The notes under the pieces: model-generated
What the model was told of the DNA's origin: nothing
What the model saw: only the letters and a program-made list of their open reading frames with translations
Databases searched by the model: none
NCBI RefSeq assembly: GCF_000230555.1
Contig: NC_016078.1
Span: 3,743,001 to 3,807,000, forward strand
DNA: 64,000 bases
Direction of reading: 5' to 3'
Source: Pelagibacterium halotolerans B2
Lineage (GTDB): Bacteria > Pseudomonadota > Alphaproteobacteria > Rhizobiales > Devosiaceae
Made by a program: the position numbers and the translations under genes
In this document: one piece after another, positions 55,771 to 63,459 of the stretch
Numbering within the stretch: position 1 is the first letter of the stretch
Layout: every line of letters starts with the position of its first letter

Positions 55771-56613
55771 ATGTCGATACTCGAACGCGTTCAGTCGGTG
55801 GCGGAAAATCTCACGCGGGCAGAGCATTTGCTGGTGCGCGAGATCATTGCCAAGCCACGCGACGTTGCGCTGGGAACGGCATCGAGCCTGGCACAGCGCA
55901 CTGGCGTACACGAGGCTACGGCATCGCGCCTGGCAAAGAAACTGGGATTTGACAGTTACGCAGGATTTCGCGATGCCATCCGTGACGAGTTCATCGTCAA
56001 GGCGGACCCTGCCATGCGCGTCCGCAACACGCTTGAGGCAGCGCGCGACGGCGATATTCTCGGCGAATTGATCGCCCGGGAAATCGAGGCGCTGACGGCG
56101 CTTCCCACCTATGTGGATTCGGCCCGGATTTCACAGGCAGCCAGGCTCCTGACCGGGGCGCGCCGCGTTTTCATTTTCGCGCGCGGCAATGCCGCAACGC
56201 TCTCGGTCATGCTCGAGCGCAGGCTGTTGCGTATGGGGGTGGATGTGGAAACCCTCTCGGGCGACGGTCGGGATCTGGCCGAGCAGATTCTGGGCCTGGG
56301 CGCGGACGATGTCATGGTGTCGTTTGTATTTCGACGCCAACCCCGTCTTTATGCGGCGCTGATCGACCGCGCGCACCGTGTGGGCGCCCGCACCATCGCC
56401 GTTTCGGGCTCGATTGGCCCGGCCCTGGCGCCTGCGCCCAGCCTGCTGCTGTCCGCGCCGAGATCGGGATCAAATGACAGCTTTCAAACGCTGACCGTGC
56501 CCATGGCCATTACCAATGCCTTGGTTCTCACCATGGCGCAGATGAACCGGGAAACCACGCTGGAGCGGCTGGAAACGCTGGGCCAACTCATCAGCGATTT
56601 CGAGTCCCGATAG
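55771..56613 (+). CDS. MurR/RpiR-family transcriptional regulator
   Basis: The 280-residue protein has an N-terminal HTH_6 domain (LTRAEHLLVREIIAKPRDVA, ASSLAQRTGVHEATASRLAKKLGF, residues about 14-60) and a C-terminal SIS phosphosugar-binding domain (RRVFIFARGNAATLSVMLERRLLRMG near 130, DVMVSFVFRRQPRLY, RTIAVSGSIGPALAPAPSL). The start at 55771 has AAGGAGGAG 2 bases upstream; an open extension upstream would run through the operators. The SIS domain predicts a phosphorylated effector, in line with a phosphatase gene in the operon downstream. Confidence 0.92.
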   Translation: MSILERVQSVAENLTRAEHLLVREIIAKPRDVALGTASSLAQRTGVHEATASRLAKKLGFDSYAGFRDAIRDEFIVKADPAMRVRNTLEAARDGDILGELIAREIEALTALPTYVDSARISQAARLLTGARRVFIFARGNAATLSVMLERRLLRMGVDVETLSGDGRDLAEQILGLGADDVMVSFVFRRQPRLYAALIDRAHRVGARTIAVSGSIGPALAPAPSLLLSAPRSGSNDSFQTLTVPMAITNALVLTMAQMNRETTLERLETLGQLISDFESR

Positions 56614-56660
56614 CAGCAAGCGGTGTTTGGGAGGACACCGACATTTCGCGCGTCAAGTTT

Positions 56661-56678
56661 ATGCAAGTTAATTTGCAC
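56661..56678. promoter_or_regulatory. RpiR operator O3 (ATGCAAG-N4-TTTGCAC)
   Basis: Same 7+4+7 layout as O1/O2, 79 bp before the transporter binding-protein start. Confidence 0.6.
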
Positions 56679-56690
56679 GTCATCTGAATG

Positions 56691-56708
56691 TTGCAAAAAC
56701 ATGTGCAA
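56691..56708. promoter_or_regulatory. RpiR operator O4 (TTGCAAA-N4-TGTGCAA)
   Basis: Fourth copy; TTGCA matches in both arms. Its centre is exactly 30 bp from O3, the same phasing as O1/O2. Confidence 0.6.
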
Positions 56709-56756
56709 GAGGAGGGGCCGGCGCTGCCGGACCGCAACCAAATGGAGGACAGGAAC

Positions 56757-57878
56757 ATGACCCTCAAGCAAGTATTTCTCTCAACGGCCGCTATCGGCCT
56801 TCTGGCCACGCCGGCCTTGGCCCAGGATCTCGATTCCATGAGTGCGCAAGAGCTTTTGCCTCTGGCGCAGGAGGAGGGAACCGTGACGGTTTATTCCTTC
56901 ACCAGCCGCATCGCGGCCGTCGAGGCCGCCTTCGAGGCGAAATATCCCGGCATCGACCTCGTGGGCTATGATGCCAGCTCGACTGAGCAAATCGCCCGCC
57001 TCAACGCCGAGTCCGCCGCCGGCATCGCGTCTGCCGACGTTGTCTATATTTCCGATGCCCCGGTCGTTCTTACCGAATTGCTCGAAACGGGCCTGATCGA
57101 AGCCTATGTGCCGCCGCGAGTGGCCGATCTCGTGCCCGACGAGTTCACCTCGCCCCTGCTCGCCCAGCGGCTTTCGACCAAGGTCCTGATGTACAATGAA
57201 GAGGCCAGCCCCGACGGCGCCCCGGTCGACAATCTCTGGGACCTGACCCGTGAGGAGTGGAACGGTCGCGTCGTGATGGTCGATCCGCTTCAGCGGGGCG
57301 ACTATCTCGATCTCATGGTCGAGTTCGTTTTGCGCTCCGATGAAATGGCGGCGGCCTATGAAGCCGAGTTCGGCGAGCCGATCGCGCTCGATTCCGGCGT
57401 CGAGAGTGCCGGCATGCAGTTTGTCACCGATCTGTTTGCAAACGATGTCGTGCTGGTTTCTTCAACCGATGACGTGAACGCCGCCATCGGCTCGCTCGGC
57501 CAGTCCAACCCGCCGATCGGCTTTACCTCCTATTCGGACCGCCGTGACAATGAGGATGAAGGCTGGGCGCTCCAGGTCGCCAACGATGTCGCCCCGTCCA
57601 ACGGCATCATCTTCCCCGCGCTTCTGGCGCTTGCTGCCGATGCCGAGCACCCTGCGGCGGCCCGGCTCGCCATCGACTTTCTGATGGGCGATGATAGCGA
57701 GACCGGTGGAGAAGGCTTTGCCCCATTCTATGTGGCAGGCGATTATGCAACGCGTACCGACATCGTCAGTCATCCCGATGCCGTCCCGCTCGAAGACTTC
57801 TCCGCCTGGCGCATCGACCCCGCCGCAACGGCGGAAATCCGCCAGGACGTGGCCGACATGATCCTTATCCTGCAATAA
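56757..57878 (+). CDS. ABC transporter periplasmic binding protein, FbpA/AfuA-like
   Basis: The 373-residue protein starts MTLKQVFLSTAAIGLLATPALA (signal peptide, cut after ALA near residue 22). It carries EGTVTVYSFTSRIAAVEAAFEAKYPG, the common opening of iron(III)-type family 1 binding proteins, and LIEAYVPPRVADLVPDEFTSP. Acidic residues dominate, and the paired tyrosines of iron-binding FbpA are not evident at the C-terminus. Together with an RpiR regulator and a histidine phosphatase, I infer a phosphorylated organic ligand (hexose phosphate, phosphoglycerate or similar) rather than iron. GGAGGACAGGAAC precedes the ATG. Confidence 0.87.
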   Translation: MTLKQVFLSTAAIGLLATPALAQDLDSMSAQELLPLAQEEGTVTVYSFTSRIAAVEAAFEAKYPGIDLVGYDASSTEQIARLNAESAAGIASADVVYISDAPVVLTELLETGLIEAYVPPRVADLVPDEFTSPLLAQRLSTKVLMYNEEASPDGAPVDNLWDLTREEWNGRVVMVDPLQRGDYLDLMVEFVLRSDEMAAAYEAEFGEPIALDSGVESAGMQFVTDLFANDVVLVSSTDDVNAAIGSLGQSNPPIGFTSYSDRRDNEDEGWALQVANDVAPSNGIIFPALLALAADAEHPAAARLAIDFLMGDDSETGGEGFAPFYVAGDYATRTDIVSHPDAVPLEDFSAWRIDPAATAEIRQDVADMILILQ

Positions 57879-57892
57879 TTGAAAACCGCATC

Positions 57893-57919
57893 GGCCCCGG
57901 CAGATGATCTGCCGGGGCC
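57893..57919 (+). terminator. Hairpin between binding-protein and permease genes
   Basis: A 12-bp perfect stem (57893-57904 / 57908-57919) with a 3-nt loop, no T-run. It matches in size and placement the hairpins after aapJ and after the polyamine-type binding protein. Confidence 0.65.
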
Positions 57920-57937
57920 ACCAAACGGAAACCGGTC

Positions 57938-59683
57938 ATGGCCAATTTCTCTTCTCTTGCCGCGCGGGCGCGCTACGCCGTGCCGCAAGGCCTGCCACTC
58001 AAGCTCGGCGTTCTTCTGGTCATCGGCGTACTGATCGCCGGGCCGTTGCTGCGCGTCCTGTTCGAAACGCTGCCCCCCCAGACCATCGCCGCCTGGAGCG
58101 ATGTCGTCATCAGCCCGCTCTCGCGCAATCTCTTGTGGGTGCCGCTCACCAACACCTTGATCCTGGGCGTTGGCGTGGCCTGCGGATGCGTTTTGATCGG
58201 GGGCTTTCTCGCCTGGCTGGTCGTGATGACCGATGTCCCGTTCCGGCGAACGATCGGATTGCTGGCAACGCTTCCCTTCATGATCCCGAGCTTTGCCACG
58301 GCCCTGGCCTGGGGTTCGCTGTTCCGCAACAGCCGGGTGGGCGGACAGACGGGCTTTCTCGAAGGGCTGGGTCTGCCCGTGCCGGACTGGCTGAGCTGGG
58401 GCATGGTGCCCACCTTGATCGTGCTCACCGCACATTATTATTCCCTGGCGTTCACCGTGATCGCCGCGGCGCTTGCCACCGTCAATTCCGATCTCGTCGA
58501 GGCCGCCCAGATGACCGGCGCAAAACGCGGGCGCATCTTTGCCGGCATCATCTTGCCCGTCGCCCTTCCGGCCATCGTTTCGGGCGCTTCGCTCACCTTT
58601 GCCGGCGCCGTATCCAACTTTGCCGCGCCGGCCCTGCTCGGCCTGCCGGTGCGCATGCAGACCATGGCCACGCGATTGTTCGGCATGATCGAAATCGGCC
58701 AGACCGCGCGCGGCTATGTCATCGCAATCCTTTTGATCGTCGTCTCCGCTGTCTTCCTGTGGTTCGGCAACAAGATCATTTCCGGCCGCAGATCCTACGC
58801 AACGATCACCGGCAAGGGCGGACGCGCCAAGCGGTTCGAACTGGGCGCCGCCAGGCTGCCCCTGCTTGCCATTGCTGTCGTAATCTGCGTCCTGACAACA
58901 ATCGTGCCCGTTATTGTGCTCATCGCGTCTTCGCTCGCCCCAAGCTCTTCGGCGCTCTTTTCGGACTGGACGCTGCATTATTGGCTCGGCGCTTCCAATC
59001 CCGCCATCGCCCAGGGTCAGGCCGGGGTCTTTCACAACCCCTTTATCGTCTCGGCGACCTCGACAACCGTCAGTCTTGGTCTGGTCGTTGCTGTCACCGG
59101 ATCGGTCCTGGGGCTCATGGTCGCCTTCACTCTGGCGCGATATCGCGCGGGCTTTTTGTCCGGTGTCATCAATCAACTCGCCTTCCTGCCGCTGCTCGTG
59201 CCCGGCATCGCATTCGGTGCCGCCTATATCGCGCTGTTCGGCGCCCCCATCGGGCCCTTCCCGGCGCTCTATGGCACGTTCACCCTGCTGGTGATCGCGG
59301 GTACTGCCTATCTGGTGCCGTTCTCGGTCCAGACGGGCAGGGCGGTGATCCAGCAGGTCTCGGGCGATCTCGACGAGAGCGCGCGCCTGACCGGTGCGGG
59401 GTTCTTCCGCCGCCTGTCTGCGATCACCATTCCGCTCGCCAGCCGCGGGCTGGCCGCCGGGGCGATCATCATCTTCGTGAAAATCATGCGCGACCTCTCG
59501 CTGGTGGTGCTGCTGTTTACGCCAACCACGCCGGTGCTCTCGGTGCTCGCCTATCGCTATGCCTCCGAAGGTTTCACCCAGTTTGCCAACGCCATCACCG
59601 TCGTCATCCTCATCATCTCCATTGCAGCAACGCTGCTGGCCAACAGGTTGCAGACCAAGTCGCAGCCCTGGCTCAAGAACTAG
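57938..59683 (+). CDS. ABC transporter permease, fused two-domain FbpB-type
   Basis: A 581-residue protein with two BPD_transp_1 halves (about 12 helices). The first EAA loop is VEAAQMTGAKRGRIFAGIILPVALP near 188-212, the second DESARLTGAGFFRRLSAITIPLASR near 475-500. Fusion of both halves is normal for iron/phosphonate/hexose-phosphate importers (FbpB, AfuB). One polypeptide therefore forms the whole channel. Confidence 0.92.
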   Translation: MANFSSLAARARYAVPQGLPLKLGVLLVIGVLIAGPLLRVLFETLPPQTIAAWSDVVISPLSRNLLWVPLTNTLILGVGVACGCVLIGGFLAWLVVMTDVPFRRTIGLLATLPFMIPSFATALAWGSLFRNSRVGGQTGFLEGLGLPVPDWLSWGMVPTLIVLTAHYYSLAFTVIAAALATVNSDLVEAAQMTGAKRGRIFAGIILPVALPAIVSGASLTFAGAVSNFAAPALLGLPVRMQTMATRLFGMIEIGQTARGYVIAILLIVVSAVFLWFGNKIISGRRSYATITGKGGRAKRFELGAARLPLLAIAVVICVLTTIVPVIVLIASSLAPSSSALFSDWTLHYWLGASNPAIAQGQAGVFHNPFIVSATSTTVSLGLVVAVTGSVLGLMVAFTLARYRAGFLSGVINQLAFLPLLVPGIAFGAAYIALFGAPIGPFPALYGTFTLLVIAGTAYLVPFSVQTGRAVIQQVSGDLDESARLTGAGFFRRLSAITIPLASRGLAAGAIIIFVKIMRDLSLVVLLFTPTTPVLSVLAYRYASEGFTQFANAITVVILIISIAATLLANRLQTKSQPWLKN

Positions 59684-59692
59684 GCCGCCGCC

Positions 59693-60754
59693 ATGATCAC
59701 AATCTCCAATCTCACGAAATCCTTCGGCGATTTCGATGCCGTCAAATCGGTCAGCCTTTCTGTGCCCGAAGGCTCGTTCCTGGTTCTCGTCGGGCCTTCG
59801 GGCTGCGGCAAATCCACGATGTTGCGCATGCTGGCGGGCCTTGAAAAGCCCACCGGCGGCACCATCGCATTTGGCGACAAGACGGTGTCGGACGGGGAGC
59901 GCGGCTGGACCATAGAACCGGCACAGCGCGACGCCGGTCTCGTCTTCCAGTCCTATGCGCTCTGGCCGCACATGACTGTCGCCGCCAATGTCGAGTGGCC
60001 CCTCAAGGTGGCCAGAATGCTCCCCGCAGAGCGCAAAGCCCGCGTCACCGAAGTGCTCTCATTGCTGGGCATAGAGAAGCTCTCGCACCGCTATCCCAAC
60101 GAGATTTCCGGCGGTCAGCAACAGCGCGTTGCCATTGCGCGCATGATCGCGCCCAAGCCCAGAATCCTGCTTTTTGACGAACCCTTGTCCAACCTCGATG
60201 CCAAGCTCCGGGTCGAGATGCGCACCGAATTGCTGCGCGTGCATCGGGCCACCGGGGCAACCTCGATCTATGTCACCCACGATCAGGTCGAAGCCATGAC
60301 AATGGCCAGCCACGTTGCCGTGCTCAAGGATGGAGAGGTCGAGCAATTCGGCGCCCCCGAGGACCTTGTTTCCCGGCCCGGAACCGCTTTTGTTGCCACC
60401 TTTGTCGGCACGCCGCCGGCCAACCTCGTTCCCGTCGCACCTGCCGGGTCCGGCGTCACCATGGCCGGGCGGGCCATGGAAGCCACATTCCCACTCGAGC
60501 GTCCCGCACAGGCCATGTTCCGGCCAGAGGACCTCACGGTATCCGACACGGCCGGACCCCGCACCATCGCAATGGAGTTTGCTGAGGCCAGCCCGGTTGC
60601 CGGGCGCATGATGGTCACCGGAACGCGTGACGATCTGCGGCTGACGGCGGTGGTGGACAGCGCGCCCAGATTCGCCCCCGGCGATCCTGTCCATTTCACA
60701 TTGCCCGAAACCCCGGCAGCCCTCTTCACGCCCGAAGGGGAGCGCCTTTCATGA
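59693..60754 (+). CDS. ABC transporter ATP-binding protein, FbpC/UgpC/AfuC-type
   Basis: The 353-residue protein carries Walker A GPSGCGKST at 34-42, Q-loop VFQSYALWPHMTV, an [15 protein letters not shown] signature (I for L at its first position), Walker B ILLFDEPLSNLD and switch YVTHDQVEAM, with TOBE region from about 235 (FVGTPPANLVPV). It energises the importer of 56757-59683 and overlaps the phosphatase gene by ATGA. Confidence 0.92.
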   Translation: MITISNLTKSFGDFDAVKSVSLSVPEGSFLVLVGPSGCGKSTMLRMLAGLEKPTGGTIAFGDKTVSDGERGWTIEPAQRDAGLVFQSYALWPHMTVAANVEWPLKVARMLPAERKARVTEVLSLLGIEKLSHRYPNEISGGQQQRVAIARMIAPKPRILLFDEPLSNLDAKLRVEMRTELLRVHRATGATSIYVTHDQVEAMTMASHVAVLKDGEVEQFGAPEDLVSRPGTAFVATFVGTPPANLVPVAPAGSGVTMAGRAMEATFPLERPAQAMFRPEDLTVSDTAGPRTIAMEFAEASPVAGRMMVTGTRDDLRLTAVVDSAPRFAPGDPVHFTLPETPAALFTPEGERLS

Positions 60755-61356
60755 AGCGGCTGATGATTGTCAGGCACGGGGAATCGGAGTGGAACGCCAG
60801 CCGCAGGCTGCAGGGACAGGCCGATATCGAGCTTTCCGACAAGGGGCGCGAACAGGCGCGCGCCCTGCGGACCACGATAGAAGCACTCAATCCCGATCGA
60901 TCGATCACCTCCGACCTCAAGCGGGCGTTTGAAACGGCAAGGCTTCTTGGAATAGAGGCCCCATTGGCCAACCCGGCGCTTCGAGAGATCGATGTCGGTG
61001 TTTGGACAGGCCGCTCCATTGCCGATATTCGCGCCGACGATGGCCAAGGCTATCAGGGCTGGCGCTCGGGAACCTTTACGCCCGAGGGCGGGGAGGATTG
61101 GCGCGATTTCGTCTCACGGACCAGCGCCTGCGTGATGGAGAGCCTCAAGGCAAGCGAGCGCCTGCTTGTGGTGTGCCATGGCGGGGTGATCAGGGCCCTG
61201 CTTGAAAAGCTCATCGACCTGCGGCCCGGGCGCATCATCCCCGTGGGCCCCGCCAGCCTGACGGTTCTGGCCGAGCGCCCATCCGGGTCGGGCAGCATGC
61301 GGCTCGAACTCTTCAACTATTCTCCGATGGGCCCGGTCCTCGACGCGCCCGACTGA
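60751..61356 (+). CDS. Histidine phosphatase (phosphoglycerate mutase family)
   Basis: The 201-residue protein has catalytic motif IVRHGESEWN (phospho-His at residue 9), ITSDLKRAFETARLL, acid/base region LREIDVGVWTGRS and second catalytic LLVVCHGGVIRALLEKL. CobC/GpmB-like enzymes of this size are usually broad phosphatases, not mutases. Last in the importer operon with ATGA coupling, it probably removes phosphate from the imported compound or its product (inference). No signal peptide is seen, so it acts in the cytoplasm. Confidence 0.9.
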   Translation: MKRLMIVRHGESEWNASRRLQGQADIELSDKGREQARALRTTIEALNPDRSITSDLKRAFETARLLGIEAPLANPALREIDVGVWTGRSIADIRADDGQGYQGWRSGTFTPEGGEDWRDFVSRTSACVMESLKASERLLVVCHGGVIRALLEKLIDLRPGRIIPVGPASLTVLAERPSGSGSMRLELFNYSPMGPVLDAPD

Positions 61357-61377
61357 ACCTGAACGGCGGTCTCCCGA

Positions 61378-61911
61378 TCAGGCCGGGACATAGCTGAGCT
61401 TTATCACATTGTCATCGATCTGTTCGCTGCCCGCCAGCCGCAAAGGAGGACGCGCCGCAGCGAAGAACGGGGTGCCTTGGCCAAGCACCTCGGGATGCAG
61501 GTAGATGCGATATTCGTCGATCAGGCCAAGGTCCGTCAGGCTGCGCGCCAGATTGGGCCCGCCGACTTCGATCTCGCCGTCGATCTCGGCCTTGAGCTGA
61601 CGCACTGTCGCCTCGAGGTCTTCTTGCACGAGCGTCGCGTTGGGCCCGACCGATCCCAGCGTGTGCGATACAACCCATTTGGGCACCTTGCGCCATGCCG
61701 CGGCGAAATCGTGCTCCTCAGGTCCCCAGTCCGTCTGATCGTCGTCCCAATAGTGCATGAGTTCATAAAGATTGCGGCCATAAAGGCTGCCGGCCAGGCC
61801 ATTGGTTTGCTCTATGAAATGACGGAACAGTTTCGGGCTGGGCGGCCCCACCCGCATGTGGTCGACATAGCCATCGAGCGATTGGTTCATCCCGAAAAAG
61901 AGCCTGGCCAT
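61378..61911 (-). CDS. Dihydrofolate reductase/RibD C-terminal family protein
   Basis: The 177-residue protein starts MARLFFGMNQSLDGYVDHMRVG, then YGRNLYELMHYW, KWVVSHTLGSVGPNATLV and EIEVGGPNLARSLTDLGLIDEY. This is the DHFR-like YwjB/YyaP group that uses NADPH, with no role known to me. It ends with LKLSY-like terminal strand (NVIKLSYVPA). It is convergent with the phosphatase gene (21 bp) and divergent from an HxlR regulator, a pairing that suggests control by that regulator. Confidence 0.88.
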   Translation of the reverse strand: MARLFFGMNQSLDGYVDHMRVGPPSPKLFRHFIEQTNGLAGSLYGRNLYELMHYWDDDQTDWGPEEHDFAAAWRKVPKWVVSHTLGSVGPNATLVQEDLEATVRQLKAEIDGEIEVGGPNLARSLTDLGLIDEYRIYLHPEVLGQGTPFFAAARPPLRLAGSEQIDDNVIKLSYVPA

Positions 61912-62033
61912 CTTTCACCTCCCGTTGAGGGGCAACACCCCGCTGCCCCATGTTCTGCTGTTGCCTCGACTGTGGTAGCAGTCAGTGCAACCTGAAAACC
62001 ACATCTATTTTGCAACCGGTTTGGTGTGAGGCC

Positions 62034-62519
62034 ATGAAAATAAGACGCTCGGGATGTCCCATCAACCTGACGCTTGAGACCTTCGGCGATCGGTGGAGCC
62101 TGATCATCCTGCGAGACACAATGTTCGGCGGCCGCCGCCGCAGCTTTCGGTCGCTTCTCACCGAAAGCATCGAAGGCATTGCTTCCAACATTCTCTCCGA
62201 CCGGTTGCAACGCCTGACCGCCAGCGGGCTGCTCACACGCGCCGCCGATCCCGGTCACAAACAGCGGATCATTTACAGCTTGACCGAAAGCGCCATCGAG
62301 CTGGTTCCCCTGATGGCCCTCATGGGAAGCTGGGGCATGCGGCACGCACTTCCGTCAAAGGAGCTCTCGGCGCGCGCCAGGGTTCTCGAAGACGGCGGTC
62401 CGCAACTCTGGGCCGAATTCATGGACGAGCTGCGCCATATCCATTTAGGGTCCCCGGCGCCCGCGGTCTCCGCCCTGGCACAGATGCAAGCAGCCTACAA
62501 AGCCTCCATTCCTGCCTAG
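62034..62519 (+). CDS. HxlR-family transcriptional regulator
   Basis: The 161-residue winged-helix protein has the HxlR signature SGCPINLTLETFGDRWSLIILRD and GIASNILSDRLQRLTASGLLTR with KQRIIYSLTESAIELVPLM, residues about 6-95, plus a C-terminal tail longer than the minimal family (about 110). The typical conserved cysteine (C8) is present. GAGG precedes ATG 62034. Direct TGCAACC repeats at about 61987 and 62012 lie between it and the divergent DHFR-like gene. Its TAG stop is the first bases of the repeat 62516-62622. Confidence 0.88.
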   Translation: MKIRRSGCPINLTLETFGDRWSLIILRDTMFGGRRRSFRSLLTESIEGIASNILSDRLQRLTASGLLTRAADPGHKQRIIYSLTESAIELVPLMALMGSWGMRHALPSKELSARARVLEDGGPQLWAEFMDELRHIHLGSPAPAVSALAQMQAAYKASIPA

Positions 62520-62622
62520 AGCGTGTCCAGCAAAAGTGGAAACGGTTTTGCGGTTCGGACACGCGATAAAACAAAGGCTTAGAGCCGAGGATTTGATTCA
62601 ATCAAATCCTGAACGGCTCTAG
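62516..62622. repeat. 107-bp two-hairpin repeat, copy E3
   Basis: It reads identical to the copy at 1009-1115. Its first CTAG supplies the stop codon of the HxlR gene. Confidence 0.9.
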
Positions 62623-62700
62623 CCCGGCACCAATCATGACGGCACCTGCCGTCAGGCAATCGCGGATGGCCGCCCAACCGCCGGCGCTGGCCGAGCGGGT

Positions 62701-63459
62701 TCAGTCAAGCGATCTCAGAGCCGGAGCGATGCCGCTATGTCCCAGGTGTTGGCTCTTGCGCAAAAGGGTCAGCAACTGATCGGCAGCCATTGTTGAAGGC
62801 AAGCCGCCATCGCGAATATTGGAAACGCAGGAGCGTTGGGCGTCGGTGGTGGTTTGCCCGGGTGCCCATGTGAGATACGCCCCCAGGGAATCCGATGCCG
62901 ATAAGCCGGGACGTTCTCCGATCAGAACGATCACCGCCCTCGCGCCCATGGCGATGGCAATCTGGTCGCCGATCGCCACCCGTCCATTTCTGACGATGCA
63001 TATGGCCGCGGACATGGTCTCTCCGAGGCGGTCAAGAAGCGTGTGCGTCAGTGGGACCGCATTGGTATTGGCCGCTTCTGCCGACAGGCCGTCCGCTATG
63101 ACGATGACCACATCGCATCGCGCACATGACGCCAGTCTGTCCATGTGAGCCGTATTCAAGGAGCGCCCAAGATCGGGGCGCGTCAGATAGATTGTCCGGG
63201 TCGGCGCCGCGCTCTGCAGTTCGACCGCACGCCGGCCCCGTGTTGCAAGGCCCGCCTGGATGGCCTCCACGTCGAGACTGGAATACACCGCGTCACGGGC
63301 ACGGGCATGATCGATTGCGAAATCGAGCGTGGCCTTGGTCGGCAAGCCGCTTCCCGCGTGACCGAGCGAAACGCGCGCTGCGGTTTGGCGGCGCATTGCC
63401 GACACTTCCATGTCTGGAATGTGACGGCGCGGCAGAACGGTTTTCCTGTTTTCGTTCAC
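62701..63459 (-). CDS. eutC: Ethanolamine ammonia-lyase small subunit
   Basis: A 252-residue EutC. The N-terminal TAARVSLGHAGSGLPTKATLDFAIDHARARDAVYSSLD is the usual opening with substrate/cobalamin contacts. VVIVIADGLSAEAANTNAVPL near 115, IGERPGLSASDSLGAYLTW near 178 and RSCVSNIRDGGLPSTMAADQLLTLL follow. With EutB it splits ethanolamine to acetaldehyde and ammonia using adenosylcobalamin. The GTG start at 63459 overlaps the eutB stop (GTGA). No microcompartment genes are visible. Confidence 0.94.
   Translation of the reverse strand: MNENRKTVLPRRHIPDMEVSAMRRQTAARVSLGHAGSGLPTKATLDFAIDHARARDAVYSSLDVEAIQAGLATRGRRAVELQSAAPTRTIYLTRPDLGRSLNTAHMDRLASCARCDVVIVIADGLSAEAANTNAVPLTHTLLDRLGETMSAAICIVRNGRVAIGDQIAIAMGARAVIVLIGERPGLSASDSLGAYLTWAPGQTTTDAQRSCVSNIRDGGLPSTMAADQLLTLLRKSQHLGHSGIAPALRSLD

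Noticed and set aside
57770..59971. Open minus-strand frame of over 700 codons antisense to the permease and ATPase genes
   Set aside because: Composition is Arg/Gly/Asp/His-rich without any family-like motif, and it lies wholly opposite clear ABC transporter genes; it is a GC-rich shadow.
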